Positions 18,439 through 27,626 are shown, numbered from the stretch's first letter. The stretch: DNA of 64,000 nucleotides from Stigmatella aurantiaca DW4/3-1 (GCF_000165485.1 NC_014623.1:8946893-9010892); one strand, 5' to 3'. The notes: generated by a model not told the origin, from the letters alone. Translations and numbers: made by a program.

Positions 18439-19329
18439 ATGTGGAAGCCCTGCCTTGTCCTTGCCACCGTGACGCTTCTTCTGACGCCGGGACCGGCCGC
18501 GGCGTGTGCCACGTGCGCCTGTGGCGATCCGACCCTCACCTCCATGGGCACGGAGCAGCCCTTCGCCGGGCGGCTGCGGCTGGCCACCACGATGAGGGCC
18601 TGGGGGCTCACCTCGGGCGCCACCCAGGACACCGCCGTGTCCCTGCGAGAGCTGCGCATGGACGTGTCGGCGGCCTACGTGCCGCTGTCCTGGCTGACCC
18701 TGGCGGCGACGATGCCGCTTCAGACCCGGACGGTGCGGGAGGTGAGCCTGGCGCAAGAGCAGGGCTGGGGCTTCGGGGACCTGGAGGTCAGCGCCCGGGC
18801 CACCGTCTTCCGCGACCGGGGCTTCGCCCCCAACCACCTCTTGAGCCTCCTGGCCGGCGCCGAGCTGCCCACGGCCCGGACATTAAAGGATGCGCAGGGC
18901 CGCCCCCTGTCGCTGGATGCCCAGCTTGGCAGCGGCTCCGTGGACCCCTTCGCGGGACTGGCCTACACGGGCTTCCAGGACGAATGGTCCTTCCTCGTCA
19001 GCGCGACTGGCTACCTGCCCACCCGGGGGCGGGAGGACTTCCGGGGCGGGGCCTCGCTGCGCACCACCCTGGCCGCCCAGTACCAGCCCAAGGCCCGGTG
19101 GGCCCTTCGCCTGGCGGTGGACACCCGCCTGGAAGGCCACAGCGACACCCTCGGCGTGTCCGAGCCCGAGGGCAGTGGCTTCATCGGCTTCCTCTCCCCG
19201 GATGTGCTCTTCAGCCCCACCCTGGACATGGTCCTCCAGCTGGGGGTGCGCGTGCCCGTCCTCAACCGCCTGACGGGCTATGTCCGCCAGGCCCCCATCC
19301 TCCAGGCCGCGTTCGTCTACGATCTCTGA
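18439..19329 (+). CDS. Secreted beta-barrel-like protein with N-terminal CATCACGDP motif
   Basis: A 296-residue exported protein: signal peptide ending at GPAAA, then a cysteine cluster CATCACGDPTLTSMG right at the mature N-terminus, followed by alternating amphipathic strands (RLRLATTMRAW, WLTLAATMPL, WALRLAVDTRLEG) ending AAFVYDL, as in outer-membrane barrels with a terminal aromatic strand. Three clustered Cys could bind a metal or a haem. It precedes the haem uptake operon but lies upstream of that operon's Fur box, so it is probably a separate transcript. Function unknown. Confidence 0.65.
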   Translation: MWKPCLVLATVTLLLTPGPAAACATCACGDPTLTSMGTEQPFAGRLRLATTMRAWGLTSGATQDTAVSLRELRMDVSAAYVPLSWLTLAATMPLQTRTVREVSLAQEQGWGFGDLEVSARATVFRDRGFAPNHLLSLLAGAELPTARTLKDAQGRPLSLDAQLGSGSVDPFAGLAYTGFQDEWSFLVSATGYLPTRGREDFRGGASLRTTLAAQYQPKARWALRLAVDTRLEGHSDTLGVSEPEGSGFIGFLSPDVLFSPTLDMVLQLGVRVPVLNRLTGYVRQAPILQAAFVYDL

Positions 19330-19380
19330 CGCCGGCCCGGGGCCCCCCCTGCGCGGAGGGCGGTGTCCAAGAGGTTGACT

Positions 19381-19397
19381 TTGATAATGACTATCAA
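19381..19397 (+). promoter_or_regulatory. Fur box of the haem uptake operon
   Basis: TTGATA-ATGAC-TATCAA is a perfect 6-bp dyad with a 5-base centre and closely matches the Fur 19-mer (GATAATGATAATCATTATC). It lies 82 bp before the TonB-dependent receptor start in otherwise GC-rich DNA, so iron-Fur repression of the operon is expected. Confidence 0.82.
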
Positions 19398-19478
19398 TAC
19401 CGTCCGCGCACTTTCGCAGCCGGGAGTTGAGCGCCCTCTCTCCGGAGGGCCCACCGGCCCAGGACGGGAGAACGGGGC

Positions 19479-21434
19479 ATGTCCGGGTGGTGGAGCTTCC
19501 TCATCGTGCTGTGCGCCTTGCCGGGGGTGGCCTGGAGCCAAGAGCCCCCGCAGCCAAGCGCCGCCGAGGAGCCCGTGGCCCTGACGGCCGACCCCGCCCC
19601 CGAAGAGCCCGTGGCCCAGACGGTGGTGACGGCCTCTCGCAGCCCGGAGCGGTTGGACAACACGCCGGTGGCCACCGAGGTGATTACCCGGGCGGAGATC
19701 GTCGCCAGCGGGGCGCGGGATGCCGCGGAGCTGCTCGCCGCCCACCCAGGCCTGGAGGTGGCCTCCACGTTCGCGGGCTCGAACCTGCGCATTCAGGGCC
19801 TCGGCTCCGAGTACGCCCTGGTGCTCGTGGACGGAGAGCGTGTCACCGGCCGGGTGAACGGGGCCATCGATCTGACACGGCTCTCCATGGAGGACGTCGA
19901 GCAGGTGGAGATCGTCAAAGGCCCCTCCTCGGTGCTCTACGGGAGCGACGCCGTGGCCGGGGTGGTGAACTTCATCACCCGCCAGGCGCGCAAACCGCTG
20001 GGGGCGGACCTTCGCCTCTCCTATGGGAGCCTCCAATGGCTGGACCTGGACGCCACGGCGGAGGCCCAGCGGGAGGCGTGGGGGCTGAGGGTGAGCGGCG
20101 GTGTGCAGCGCCGGGATGCCTATGATCTGGAGCCCCTGGACATCAGCACCACGGGCAGCAGCCTCTCGGGCTTCAACGTCTCCGCGCGCGGCGACCTGAA
20201 GCGCGAGGGCCCGCTGGAGCTGTCGAGCACGGTGTCTTACGAGCGGCGCGTCCAGCGGGGCGTGGACCTGGGGGCCACCGGGGCCATCTTCGATCGCGCC
20301 AGCCGGGACGACGAGCTCACCGTGCGGCTGTCCCCCGCGTGGCGGCTGAGCGACTCGGTGACGCTGCGCACGGATGGGCACTACACGGGCTTCAAGCGGC
20401 GCTATGTGAACGATCAGCGCCAGGCCTCCGCGCTCGACACGGTGGAGGACACCCGCGACCAGCTCGCCCGGCTCGGCAGCCAGCTCGACGCGCGCCTCGG
20501 GGAGCGGCACGCGCTCGTGGCGGGCGTGGAACTGCTCGGCGAGCACCTCGTCTCGGGCCGCCTGGACGATGAAAAGGGCGAGCGCGGCCGCCTCTCGCTC
20601 TACGCCCAGGACAGCTGGACGGTGCTCGCCCAGCCCAATCTGGCGCTCGTGCCGGGCGTACGCCTCGATGTGGACTCCCAGTTCGGCCCGGCGGTAACCC
20701 CCCGGCTGGCGCTCCGGATCGATCCCCTGTCCGCGCTCACGCTCCGGGCCAGCTATGGCTGGGGGCTTCGCGCGCCCAGCTTCCAGGAGCTGCTGCTCGA
20801 CTTCGAGAACCCCGCCGTTGGCTACACCGTGCGGGGCAACCCGGACCTGAAGCCGGAGCGCTCGCGCAGCCTGAGCCTGTCCGTGGAAGTCCGGCCCGCC
20901 AGCGCCTCGCTGCTGTGGCTGAACCTCTTCCAGCACTCGCTCCGGGACATGATCTCCTACAACCTCGAGCAGACCCCGGAAGGCATGCGCTTCATCTACG
21001 CCAACCTGGACCGGGCCAGCGTGCGCGGCGGCGAGGTGGGCGTGCGCCAGAAGCTGCCGGGCGGCGTGCTGCTGGACGTGGGCTACACGCTCATCGACGG
21101 CCGCGACCGCGAGACGGACGAGCCCCTGGAGGGCCAGGCGCGGCACCGCGTCACGGGCCAGGTGACGTGGCGCTTCCGGCCCTGGGGGCTGGAGACGTGG
21201 GTGCGCGGCGCGCTCGTGGGCTCGCGGCCGTTCTACCCGGACACCGATGGCGACGGCGTGGCCAACCCCTACCGCGCCAAGTCCTACGTCACGCTGGACG
21301 CCCGCATCTCCCGGCAGCTGCCCGCGGGCCTGCGCCTCTTCGTCGCGGGCTCCAACCTGCTGGAGGCGGGCAACACAACGGACCTGCCCATCCCTCCCCG
21401 CCTCCTCCAGGCCGGCATCTCGGCCCAATTCTGA
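19479..21434 (+). CDS. TonB-dependent haem/siderophore outer-membrane receptor
   Basis: A 651-residue receptor. Signal peptide MSGWWSFLIVLCALPGVAWS, a short Pro/Glu-rich stretch, a TonB-box-like segment (EPVAQTVVTASR), then the plug domain (NTPVATEVITRAEI ... IVKGPSSVLYGSDAVAGVVNFIT) and a 22-strand-type barrel ending in AGISAQF with the terminal Phe. The barrel contains the family's YxxxGxRAPSFQEL and NPDLKPERS signatures. First gene of the Fur-controlled operon followed by HmuY-, HemS- and HmuTUV-like genes, which points to haem as the ligand. Confidence 0.9.
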   Translation: MSGWWSFLIVLCALPGVAWSQEPPQPSAAEEPVALTADPAPEEPVAQTVVTASRSPERLDNTPVATEVITRAEIVASGARDAAELLAAHPGLEVASTFAGSNLRIQGLGSEYALVLVDGERVTGRVNGAIDLTRLSMEDVEQVEIVKGPSSVLYGSDAVAGVVNFITRQARKPLGADLRLSYGSLQWLDLDATAEAQREAWGLRVSGGVQRRDAYDLEPLDISTTGSSLSGFNVSARGDLKREGPLELSSTVSYERRVQRGVDLGATGAIFDRASRDDELTVRLSPAWRLSDSVTLRTDGHYTGFKRRYVNDQRQASALDTVEDTRDQLARLGSQLDARLGERHALVAGVELLGEHLVSGRLDDEKGERGRLSLYAQDSWTVLAQPNLALVPGVRLDVDSQFGPAVTPRLALRIDPLSALTLRASYGWGLRAPSFQELLLDFENPAVGYTVRGNPDLKPERSRSLSLSVEVRPASASLLWLNLFQHSLRDMISYNLEQTPEGMRFIYANLDRASVRGGEVGVRQKLPGGVLLDVGYTLIDGRDRETDEPLEGQARHRVTGQVTWRFRPWGLETWVRGALVGSRPFYPDTDGDGVANPYRAKSYVTLDARISRQLPAGLRLFVAGSNLLEAGNTTDLPIPPRLLQAGISAQF

Positions 21435-21460
21435 CTTCCTTCACGACACAGGACCCTCGC

Positions 21461-23059
21461 ATGACCGTCTTCGCCTCCTCTTCTACCCTCTTCCGCCGCG
21501 CGGCCTCGGCCCTGCTCCTCACCGGCTGGGTCGTGGCCTGCGGTCCAGACCTCCAGCCAGAGCCCGGAGACCCGCCGCCCGAGAACCCGCCCGAGAACCC
21601 GCAGGACACCCACCTGCGCCACGTGGACAACGGGGATGGCACCTTCACCACCACGGTGGACGCGACGAGCCAGACGGAATGGATCGGCATGGACCTGGAC
21701 ACGCGCCGCCAGGAGAGCGCGGGCACGGATGCCAAGTGGGACGTGGCCTTCCAGCGCTTCCACATCCGCACGCGCGGCGGAACGAGCGGCACGGGCGGGG
21801 TGGAGGTGGCGATGCTCTCCAGCGTGGAGCTCACCCAGGTGAGCCAGGCGCCCCAGGCGGGCTACACCGTCGACGCGGTGGACGGAGACGACGAGGACAC
21901 GAACCCGGACAGCCCCTTCGAGGGGGGCGAGGGCTGGTACAGCTACGATCTGGCGACGCACAAGCTCACGCCGCGGGCACAGGTCTACTTCATCCGCTCG
22001 GACACGGGCGCCTACTTCAAGCTCCAGCTCACCGGCTATTACGATGCGGCTGGGACACCCGCCATGCTCCAGTTCCGCTGGGGCCCGGTGCAGGCGCCCG
22101 CCCCCGCGGAGCTGCAGGTGAACGCCGAGAGCTCCACCGACTGGACCTTCCTCCAGGCGGGCAAGGGCGTGGTGCAGGTGTCCAACCCGGAAAGCTCGCT
22201 GGAGTGGGACGTGGCCGTGCGGCGCACGCAGTTCCGCACCAACGGCGGCGTCAGCGGCCCGGGCGTGGGCGGGGCGCGCATCGCGGAGCAGACCGACTTC
22301 CCGGCCGTGCAGCGCGCGCTCACGGTGGGTTACGTGCTGGACGAGCAGCGGCCCGTGGCAGGCCCCCCGGGCAGTGGAACGACAGCTCCCGCCAACCCCA
22401 CCCTGAACGACTGGTACGACTATGATCTCAACACGCACGTGGTGACGCCGAAGAACCGCGTCTTCCTGGTGCGCACGGCACGGGGGGACTACGCGAGGCT
22501 GCGCATCACCAGCTACGCCTCGGGCAAGTACAGCGTGCTGTTCACGCCCGTTCCCGTTCAGCCCGAGACCGTCAAGCTCACCGTGGACGCCTCCGACGCC
22601 AGCAAGACGATCGGCGTGCGGCTGGGCCAGGGAACGGTGGCCGCGCTCACTCCGCCCACCGAAGGCTTCGCCGAGCCCGCCGTGGGGAACTGGGACATCA
22701 GCTTCAAGCGAACGTGGCTGCAGACCAACAGTGGCACGAGCGGCAGCGGCCAGGCGGGCGCGCTCGTGGCCGAGGACACGGAGTTCTCAGCCGTCACCCG
22801 GGCCGCGGAAGGCCCCTACACCGCGGACACGATGCTGCCGGTGGCGGGCCCTCCGGGCAGCGGTGAGGCCTCCGGCAACGCCGTCCTCAACGACTGGTAC
22901 GACTACGACACCACCACGCACGTGGTGACGCCCAAGGCGCGCGTCTTCCTGGTGAAGACCGTGGAGGGCGCCTTCGCCAAGGTGCGCATCCTCACGTACT
23001 CGGGCGGTACCTTCACGCTCGAGTACACCTACTCCGGCCCCGGCCGGACTTCCTTCTGA
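21461..23059 (+). CDS. HmuY-family haem-binding lipoprotein with three tandem domains
   Basis: A 532-residue lipoprotein: LLLTGWVVACGPD gives the lipobox, then a Pro/Glu linker and three HmuY-like repeats at about residues 49-210, 213-367 and 368-532. Each repeat has a WDVAF/WDVAV/WDISF strand, RTxGGxSGxG, and a YDYDxxTHxVTPKxRVFLV closing block (YSYDLATHKLTPRAQVYFI in the first). HmuY captures haem at the cell surface and passes it to the TonB receptor. Single-domain HmuY proteins are about 200-250 residues, so a triple is unusual. The start ATG at 21461 follows the receptor gene by 26 bp; a much longer open frame upstream is inside the receptor gene. Confidence 0.85.
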   Translation: MTVFASSSTLFRRAASALLLTGWVVACGPDLQPEPGDPPPENPPENPQDTHLRHVDNGDGTFTTTVDATSQTEWIGMDLDTRRQESAGTDAKWDVAFQRFHIRTRGGTSGTGGVEVAMLSSVELTQVSQAPQAGYTVDAVDGDDEDTNPDSPFEGGEGWYSYDLATHKLTPRAQVYFIRSDTGAYFKLQLTGYYDAAGTPAMLQFRWGPVQAPAPAELQVNAESSTDWTFLQAGKGVVQVSNPESSLEWDVAVRRTQFRTNGGVSGPGVGGARIAEQTDFPAVQRALTVGYVLDEQRPVAGPPGSGTTAPANPTLNDWYDYDLNTHVVTPKNRVFLVRTARGDYARLRITSYASGKYSVLFTPVPVQPETVKLTVDASDASKTIGVRLGQGTVAALTPPTEGFAEPAVGNWDISFKRTWLQTNSGTSGSGQAGALVAEDTEFSAVTRAAEGPYTADTMLPVAGPPGSGEASGNAVLNDWYDYDTTTHVVTPKARVFLVKTVEGAFAKVRILTYSGGTFTLEYTYSGPGRTSF

Positions 23060-23087
23060 GCCGTTCCCTTCCTGCCAAGGAGCCACC

Positions 23088-24176
23088 ATGTCGCCGTCTC
23101 CTGACGTCCAGAAGCCTTCGGAGTCCCTTCCCCTGCGGCAGCGCTGGCTCGCCTTGCGCGAAGCCCAGCCCCGCACGCGGGCGCGAGATGCCGCGGAGCA
23201 ACTGGGCGTCAGCGAGGCCGAGTTGGTGGCCTCCGGCCTGGGAGAAGACGCCACGCGGCTGGAGCTTCGCCTGGAGACGCTCCTGCCCCAGTTGGAATCC
23301 CTGGGGCCGGTGATGGCCCTGACGCGCAACACCTCGGCCGTCCACGAGAAGCGGGGCGTGTACCGCTCCTTCGAGGGCAGCGGCTCGCGGGTGATGTTCC
23401 TGGGCGAGGACATCGACCTGCGCCTGTTCCTGTCGCGCTGGCACTTCGGCTTCGCCGTCCAGGATGCATCGTCCGGGAGCCTCCGGCGCAGCCTCCAGTT
23501 CTTCGACGAGTCGGGGACCGCCATCCACAAGGTGCACCTGGAGGAAGGCAGCAACGTGGACGCCTTCGACCGGCTGGTGAAGGACTTTGCCCACCCGGAC
23601 ACGTCCTCCCCGCTGACCGTGGTGCCCGTAGCACCGCCCGCGGCCCCGAGGCCCGACAGCGAAGTGGACGTGACCGGGCTGCGCGATGCGTGGCGGGCCC
23701 TCAAGGACACGCATGAGTTCTTCGGCATGCTCCGCAAGTTCGAGGTGACACGCCAACAGGCGCTGCGGCTCGGGGGCCCCGAGCTGGCCACGGCGGTGGC
23801 CCCGGACATCCTGACCCGGGTGCTCGAGAAGGCCTCGGCCACGGAGCTGCCCATCATGATCTTCGTGGGCAACCCGGGGGCCATCCAGATCCACACTGGC
23901 CCAGTGCGCACGGTGCGCCCGGCGGGGCCGTGGATGAACGTGATGGATCCCGCCTTCAACCTGCACGTGCGCGCCGACCACATCACCTCGGGCTGGGTCG
24001 TCCGGAAGCCTACCGTGGACGGGATGGTCACCTCGGTAGAGCTGTTCGACGCCGCGGGAGAGAACATCGCGCTGCTCTTCGGCAAGCGGAAGCCCGGGCA
24101 GCCGGAGGACCTCGCATGGAGAACCCTCGCGGAGGAGCTGGCGCGGACGATGCCAGCCCCCGAGGTGCGCTCATGA
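23088..24176 (+). CDS. hemS: HemS/ChuS-like haem-degrading or haem-carrier protein
   Basis: A 362-residue cytoplasmic protein with the duplicated HemS fold. Each half opens with an alpha-helical stretch: LGPVMALTRNTSAVHEKRGV in the first half contains the motif around the likely haem ligand, and GNPGAIQIHTGPVRTV with GPWMNVMDPAFNLH in the second is highly characteristic. Members bind haem after import and degrade it or hand it on. Its stop overlaps the hmuT start by four bases (ATGA), so the two are translationally coupled. Confidence 0.88.
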   Translation: MSPSPDVQKPSESLPLRQRWLALREAQPRTRARDAAEQLGVSEAELVASGLGEDATRLELRLETLLPQLESLGPVMALTRNTSAVHEKRGVYRSFEGSGSRVMFLGEDIDLRLFLSRWHFGFAVQDASSGSLRRSLQFFDESGTAIHKVHLEEGSNVDAFDRLVKDFAHPDTSSPLTVVPVAPPAAPRPDSEVDVTGLRDAWRALKDTHEFFGMLRKFEVTRQQALRLGGPELATAVAPDILTRVLEKASATELPIMIFVGNPGAIQIHTGPVRTVRPAGPWMNVMDPAFNLHVRADHITSGWVVRKPTVDGMVTSVELFDAAGENIALLFGKRKPGQPEDLAWRTLAEELARTMPAPEVRS

Positions 24177-25030
24177 CACCACACGCCGCGGTGCGAGTCC
24201 TCCTCGCCCTGCTGGCAACGGGAGCAATGGCGGCCGAGCCCCCGTCCACGGCCCGGAAGCTGGCCACGGTGGGGCCGGCCATCACCGAGACCGTGGTCGC
24301 GCTGGGAGCGGGGGCGCAGGTGGTGGGGGTAGATGACTCCAGCGCCCCCCTTGCGCCGGGGGCTCGCAAGCTGGGCTACCAGCGGGTGCTCTCCGCCGAG
24401 GGCCTGCTGTCGCTGGGCGCCTCCCTGCTCTTGGCCTCGAAAGAGGCGGGGCCGCCCACGGTGCTCGAGCAGCTTCGCCAGTCCGGCATGGAGGTGGTCA
24501 TCTTCGCCAACGAGCCCACGGTGGAGGCCACGCGGCACCAGCTCCAGGAGGTCGCCCGGCGGATCGGCCGGGAGGAACAGGGACGGGCCCTCTCCCAGGC
24601 ATTGGACGAGGAGCTGGCGCGGGTCGCCTCCCGGCTCGCCCCCCTAGATGGAGGAAAACGGCCCAAGGTGCTGGCCATCCACGCGCGAGGCGCCGGAGCG
24701 CTCATGGTCTCGGGCCAGCACACCGCGGTGGACACGCTGCTCCGGCTGTCGGGCGGGGTGAACGCCATCCAGGGCTTTGAAGGCCACAAGGCGCTGACGG
24801 CGGAGGCGGTGGTCGAAGCCGCGCCCGACATCCTCCTGGTCCCCGTGAGCACGGTGAAGACGGTGGGCGGCGTGGAGGGCCTGGCACGCCTGCCCGCGCT
24901 GGCCATGCGGAAGAACTGGCGGGTGGTGACGCTGGAGGATGGCCACTTCATGGCGCTGGGGCCCGGGATGGGGCAGGCCGTGACGCGGCTGGCGGACGCG
25001 TTCCACCCGGTGCAGCCAGGCGCGCGATGA
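24173..25030 (+). CDS. hmuT: Haem ABC transporter substrate-binding protein HmuT
   Basis: A 285-residue periplasmic binding protein of the helical-backbone (TroA/FepB-like) class: signal peptide ending GAMAAEP, then RKLATVGPAITETVVALGAG, GVDDSS, LGYQRVLSAEGLLSLGASLL and a long helix ending each lobe. HARGAGALMVSGQHTAVDTL is the second-lobe signature of HmuT. The ATG at 24173 is the one that overlaps the hemS stop; a longer frame upstream lies within hemS. It delivers haem to HmuU. Confidence 0.9.
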   Translation: MTPHAAVRVLLALLATGAMAAEPPSTARKLATVGPAITETVVALGAGAQVVGVDDSSAPLAPGARKLGYQRVLSAEGLLSLGASLLLASKEAGPPTVLEQLRQSGMEVVIFANEPTVEATRHQLQEVARRIGREEQGRALSQALDEELARVASRLAPLDGGKRPKVLAIHARGAGALMVSGQHTAVDTLLRLSGGVNAIQGFEGHKALTAEAVVEAAPDILLVPVSTVKTVGGVEGLARLPALAMRKNWRVVTLEDGHFMALGPGMGQAVTRLADAFHPVQPGAR

Positions 25031-26115
25031 CTCCTTCGGGCGCCGTGCCCGCGGGGGTCCGCTGGCGGCTCGGGCGCTTGGCTCCGGGCGCGGCTTGGCC
25101 TTGGGGGGTCCTGCTCGTCCTGCTGCTCGGGGTCTCGCTGGCGTCGCTCGCCGTGGGTGCCGTCTCCGTGCCGCCCAAGGCCCTGCTGGGGGCCCTGCTG
25201 GAGACCCTGGGGAGCGAGGCCGGCCACCAGTTGGAACCGGTCCAGCAATCCGTCATCCTGCACATCCGGCTGCCGCGGCTGCTGCTGGGCTCCCTCGTGG
25301 GCGCGCTGCTGGCGGTGAGTGGGGCGGCCTTGCAGGCCCTGTTCCGCAACCCCATCGTGGAGCCGGGGCTTCTGGGCACATCCACGGGCGCGGCGCTGGG
25401 GGCCGTGACAGCCATCGTCTTCGACGCGGTGCTGGCCCATCACCTGGGGGCGCTGCACAGGGTGGCCATCCCGGCCTCGGCCTTCGTGGGCGCGCTCGGC
25501 GCCACGCTGCTGGCGTACAAATTGGGAATGGCCACGGGCCGCGCGGACACGACGCGGGTACTGCTGGCGGGCATTGCCATCAACGCCGGGGCGGGGGCGG
25601 GCGTCAGCCTGCTCACCCACATCGCCACCGATGCCCAGCTCCGGTCCATCACCTTCTGGAACCTGGGGAGCCTGAGCGGTGCTTCCTGGGAGACGGTGCG
25701 GGTGGCCATGCTGCCCCTGCTGCTGGGACTCGTGTTGCTGCTGCGCGAGGCCCAGGCGCTCAACCTGCTGCTGCTGGGCGAGCGGGAGGCCCAGCACCTG
25801 GGCGTGAACGTGGAGCGGCTCAAGCGGCGGCTCATCCTCGCGGCGGCGCTCGGGGTGGGCGCCTCGGTGGCCTGCGTGGGCATCATCGGCTTCGTGGGGC
25901 TGCTGGTGCCCTCCCTGCTGCGGCTGGTGATGGGGCCGGACAACCGCCGGCTGCTGGGGGCCTCGGCGCTGCTGGGGGCCTCGCTCCTCATGGCGGCGGA
26001 CCTGATGGCGCGCTCGATGGCGGCCCCAGCGGAGTTGCCCATCGGGGCGCTCACGTCCGCGCTCGGAACGCCCGCCTTCGTGCTGCTGCTGGCACGCGGC
26101 AAGGAGAGGACATGA
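25027..26115 (+). CDS. hmuU: Haem ABC transporter permease HmuU (FecCD family)
   Basis: A 362-residue permease with about ten helices. RLPRLLLGSLVGALLAVSGA and ALFRNPIVEPGLLGTSTGAA are the FecCD core motif, and GFVGLLVPSLLRLVMGPDNR is the coupling loop that contacts the ATPase. Starts in an ATGA overlap with hmuT and ends in an ATGA overlap with hmuV, so the ABC transporter is made as a coupled set. Confidence 0.93.
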   Translation: MTPSGAVPAGVRWRLGRLAPGAAWPWGVLLVLLLGVSLASLAVGAVSVPPKALLGALLETLGSEAGHQLEPVQQSVILHIRLPRLLLGSLVGALLAVSGAALQALFRNPIVEPGLLGTSTGAALGAVTAIVFDAVLAHHLGALHRVAIPASAFVGALGATLLAYKLGMATGRADTTRVLLAGIAINAGAGAGVSLLTHIATDAQLRSITFWNLGSLSGASWETVRVAMLPLLLGLVLLLREAQALNLLLLGEREAQHLGVNVERLKRRLILAAALGVGASVACVGIIGFVGLLVPSLLRLVMGPDNRRLLGASALLGASLLMAADLMARSMAAPAELPIGALTSALGTPAFVLLLARGKERT

Positions 26116-26939
26116 GCCTGAGCGCGCGCGAGGTGGACGTGCTCCGGGGACGGCAGCGCATCCTGAGCCAGGTCTCCCTGGAGGTGCGGCCAGGAGAGCT
26201 CCTCGCCGTCGTGGGGCCGAACGGCGCCGGCAAGTCCACGCTGCTGGGGGCGCTGGCGGGGGAGCTGCGCTGCACCGCGGGCGAGATTCTGTTCGAAGGC
26301 CTGCCCCTCTCGCGCTGGAAGCCGCTGGCTCGCGCCCGTCAGCTCGGGGTGCTGCCCCAGGACTCCACCCTGAGCTTTGGCTTCACCGCGCTGGAAGTCG
26401 TCCTCCTGGGCCGCACGCCTCACGGAAGTGAGCGGGGAGGCAAGGAAGACACGCGGATCGCCCTGGCCGCGCTGGAGGCGACAGGAACCCAGCACCTCGC
26501 CTCCCGCACCTACCCCACGCTCTCCGGGGGCGAGCGCCAGCGGGTCCAGCTGGCGCGCGTGCTGGCCCAACTCTGGGAGGCGCCCTCGAATGGCCACCGC
26601 TACCTGCTGCTGGACGAGCCCACCTCCAGCCTGGACCTCTCCCACCAGCACCTCGTGCTGGAGCTGGCGGCGCGCTTTGCCCAGCAGGGCGGGGCGGTGC
26701 TGGCCATCTTGCATGACCTGAACCTCGCGGCGAGGTATGCCCACCGGGTGGCGGTGCTCGCCGAAGGACACGTGGTGGCCCTCGGAGCGCCCGCGCAAGT
26801 GCTTCAGCCGGACCTCATCGAGCGCGTTTTCGGCATCCACGTCAAAGTGCTGGAGCACACCGGCTCGCCCGTGCCGCTGATTGTCCCCTGGGGCCGTGCA
26901 CCGCAGGCGGCGCCCGAGGCCGTGCCAGGCAAAGGCTGA
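26112..26939 (+). CDS. hmuV: Haem ABC transporter ATP-binding protein HmuV
   Basis: A 275-residue ATPase. Walker A GPNGAGKST, signature LSGGERQRVQLARVL, Walker B YLLLDEPTSSLD, and switch His in AILHDLNLAARYA. FTALEVVLLGRTPHG is typical of the FecE/HmuV subfamily. The ATG overlaps the hmuU stop. It ends the coupled hmu gene series; a small frame-broken reading frame follows 52 bp later. Confidence 0.95.
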   Translation: MSLSAREVDVLRGRQRILSQVSLEVRPGELLAVVGPNGAGKSTLLGALAGELRCTAGEILFEGLPLSRWKPLARARQLGVLPQDSTLSFGFTALEVVLLGRTPHGSERGGKEDTRIALAALEATGTQHLASRTYPTLSGGERQRVQLARVLAQLWEAPSNGHRYLLLDEPTSSLDLSHQHLVLELAARFAQQGGAVLAILHDLNLAARYAHRVAVLAEGHVVALGAPAQVLQPDLIERVFGIHVKVLEHTGSPVPLIVPWGRAPQAAPEAVPGKG

Positions 26940-26991
26940 ACCCAATCCAGCCGAAGTGCTTTTGTGCTATCCTTTGCCCGGGGAGGGGCAC

Positions 26992-27167
26992 ATGGGACGG
27001 CCAGACGATGACTTCCAACCCTCTTCGAGCGGCCAGACGACTTCGAGACGTGGGACTTCTTGGTGGACCCGGTGAGACAGGAGCCCGGCCCTGCCCTCCT
27101 GGAACAATTCGTGGTGACCCAGCTCTCGGAGACGGCCCGCAGCAAACTCCTCCGCTGGAGCAAGTAG
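26992..27167 (+). pseudogene. Small frameshifted coding remnant after hmuV
   Basis: A GGGGAGGGG ribosome-binding site precedes ATG 26992, which reads MGRPDDDFQ and then stops after 27 codons at 27075. A second frame, open from 27012 to the TAG at 27167, reads FERPDDFETWDFLVDP and on to LSETARSKLLRWSK with strongly GC-rich third positions but no start codon. One missing base near 27018-27025 would join them into a protein of about 58 residues. Broken gene, sequencing error or programmed shift; function unknown. Confidence 0.4.
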
Positions 27168-27170
27168 CCC

Positions 27171-27626
27171 CTACTCCGGCTCCAGGCGCGCATTGAGCGC
27201 ATCCCGGAGACGGAGGATCTGGCCCTTGAGCGCCTGCAACTCCCCCAGCGTGATGCCGGAGGCTTCCAGGAGCGCTTGCGGAACGCACTCCGCCTGGGCG
27301 CGAAGGGCACGGCCCTGGGCCGTCAACCCGATGCGGACCTGCCGCTCGTCCTGAGCGTCCCGCGTCCGCACGACGAGGCCCGCCGCCTCCAGCCGCTTGA
27401 GCAGCGGCGTCAGCGTCCCGGAGTCCAGGTGCAGCCGCGCGCCCAACTCCTTCACCATGAGGCCCTCCTCCTCCCACAACACGAGCATCACCAGATACTG
27501 CGGATAGGTGATGCCCATGTCCTGAAGCAGGGGGCGGTAGGTGCGGTTGAGGGCATGGACCGCGGAGTAGAGCGAGAAGCAGAGCTGCTCGCTCAGGTGC
27601 AGGGGATCTGGGCGCTTCTTGGGCAT
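27171..27626 (-). CDS. MarR-family regulator, OhrR-like peroxide sensor
   Basis: A 151-residue winged-helix regulator. [20 protein letters not shown] with Cys16, [14 protein letters not shown] and the wing [14 protein letters not shown]-like block ([18 protein letters not shown]) match OhrR, which loses DNA binding when its N-terminal Cys is oxidised by organic hydroperoxide. The usual target, an ohr peroxidase gene, is not in this window. The start was placed at MPKKRPDP; the longer frame adds residues with no homology. A perfect dyad 63 bp upstream is the likely autoregulatory operator. Confidence 0.87.
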   Translation of the reverse strand: MPKKRPDPLHLSEQLCFSLYSAVHALNRTYRPLLQDMGITYPQYLVMLVLWEEEGLMVKELGARLHLDSGTLTPLLKRLEAAGLVVRTRDAQDERQVRIGLTAQGRALRAQAECVPQALLEASGITLGELQALKGQILRLRDALNARLEPE

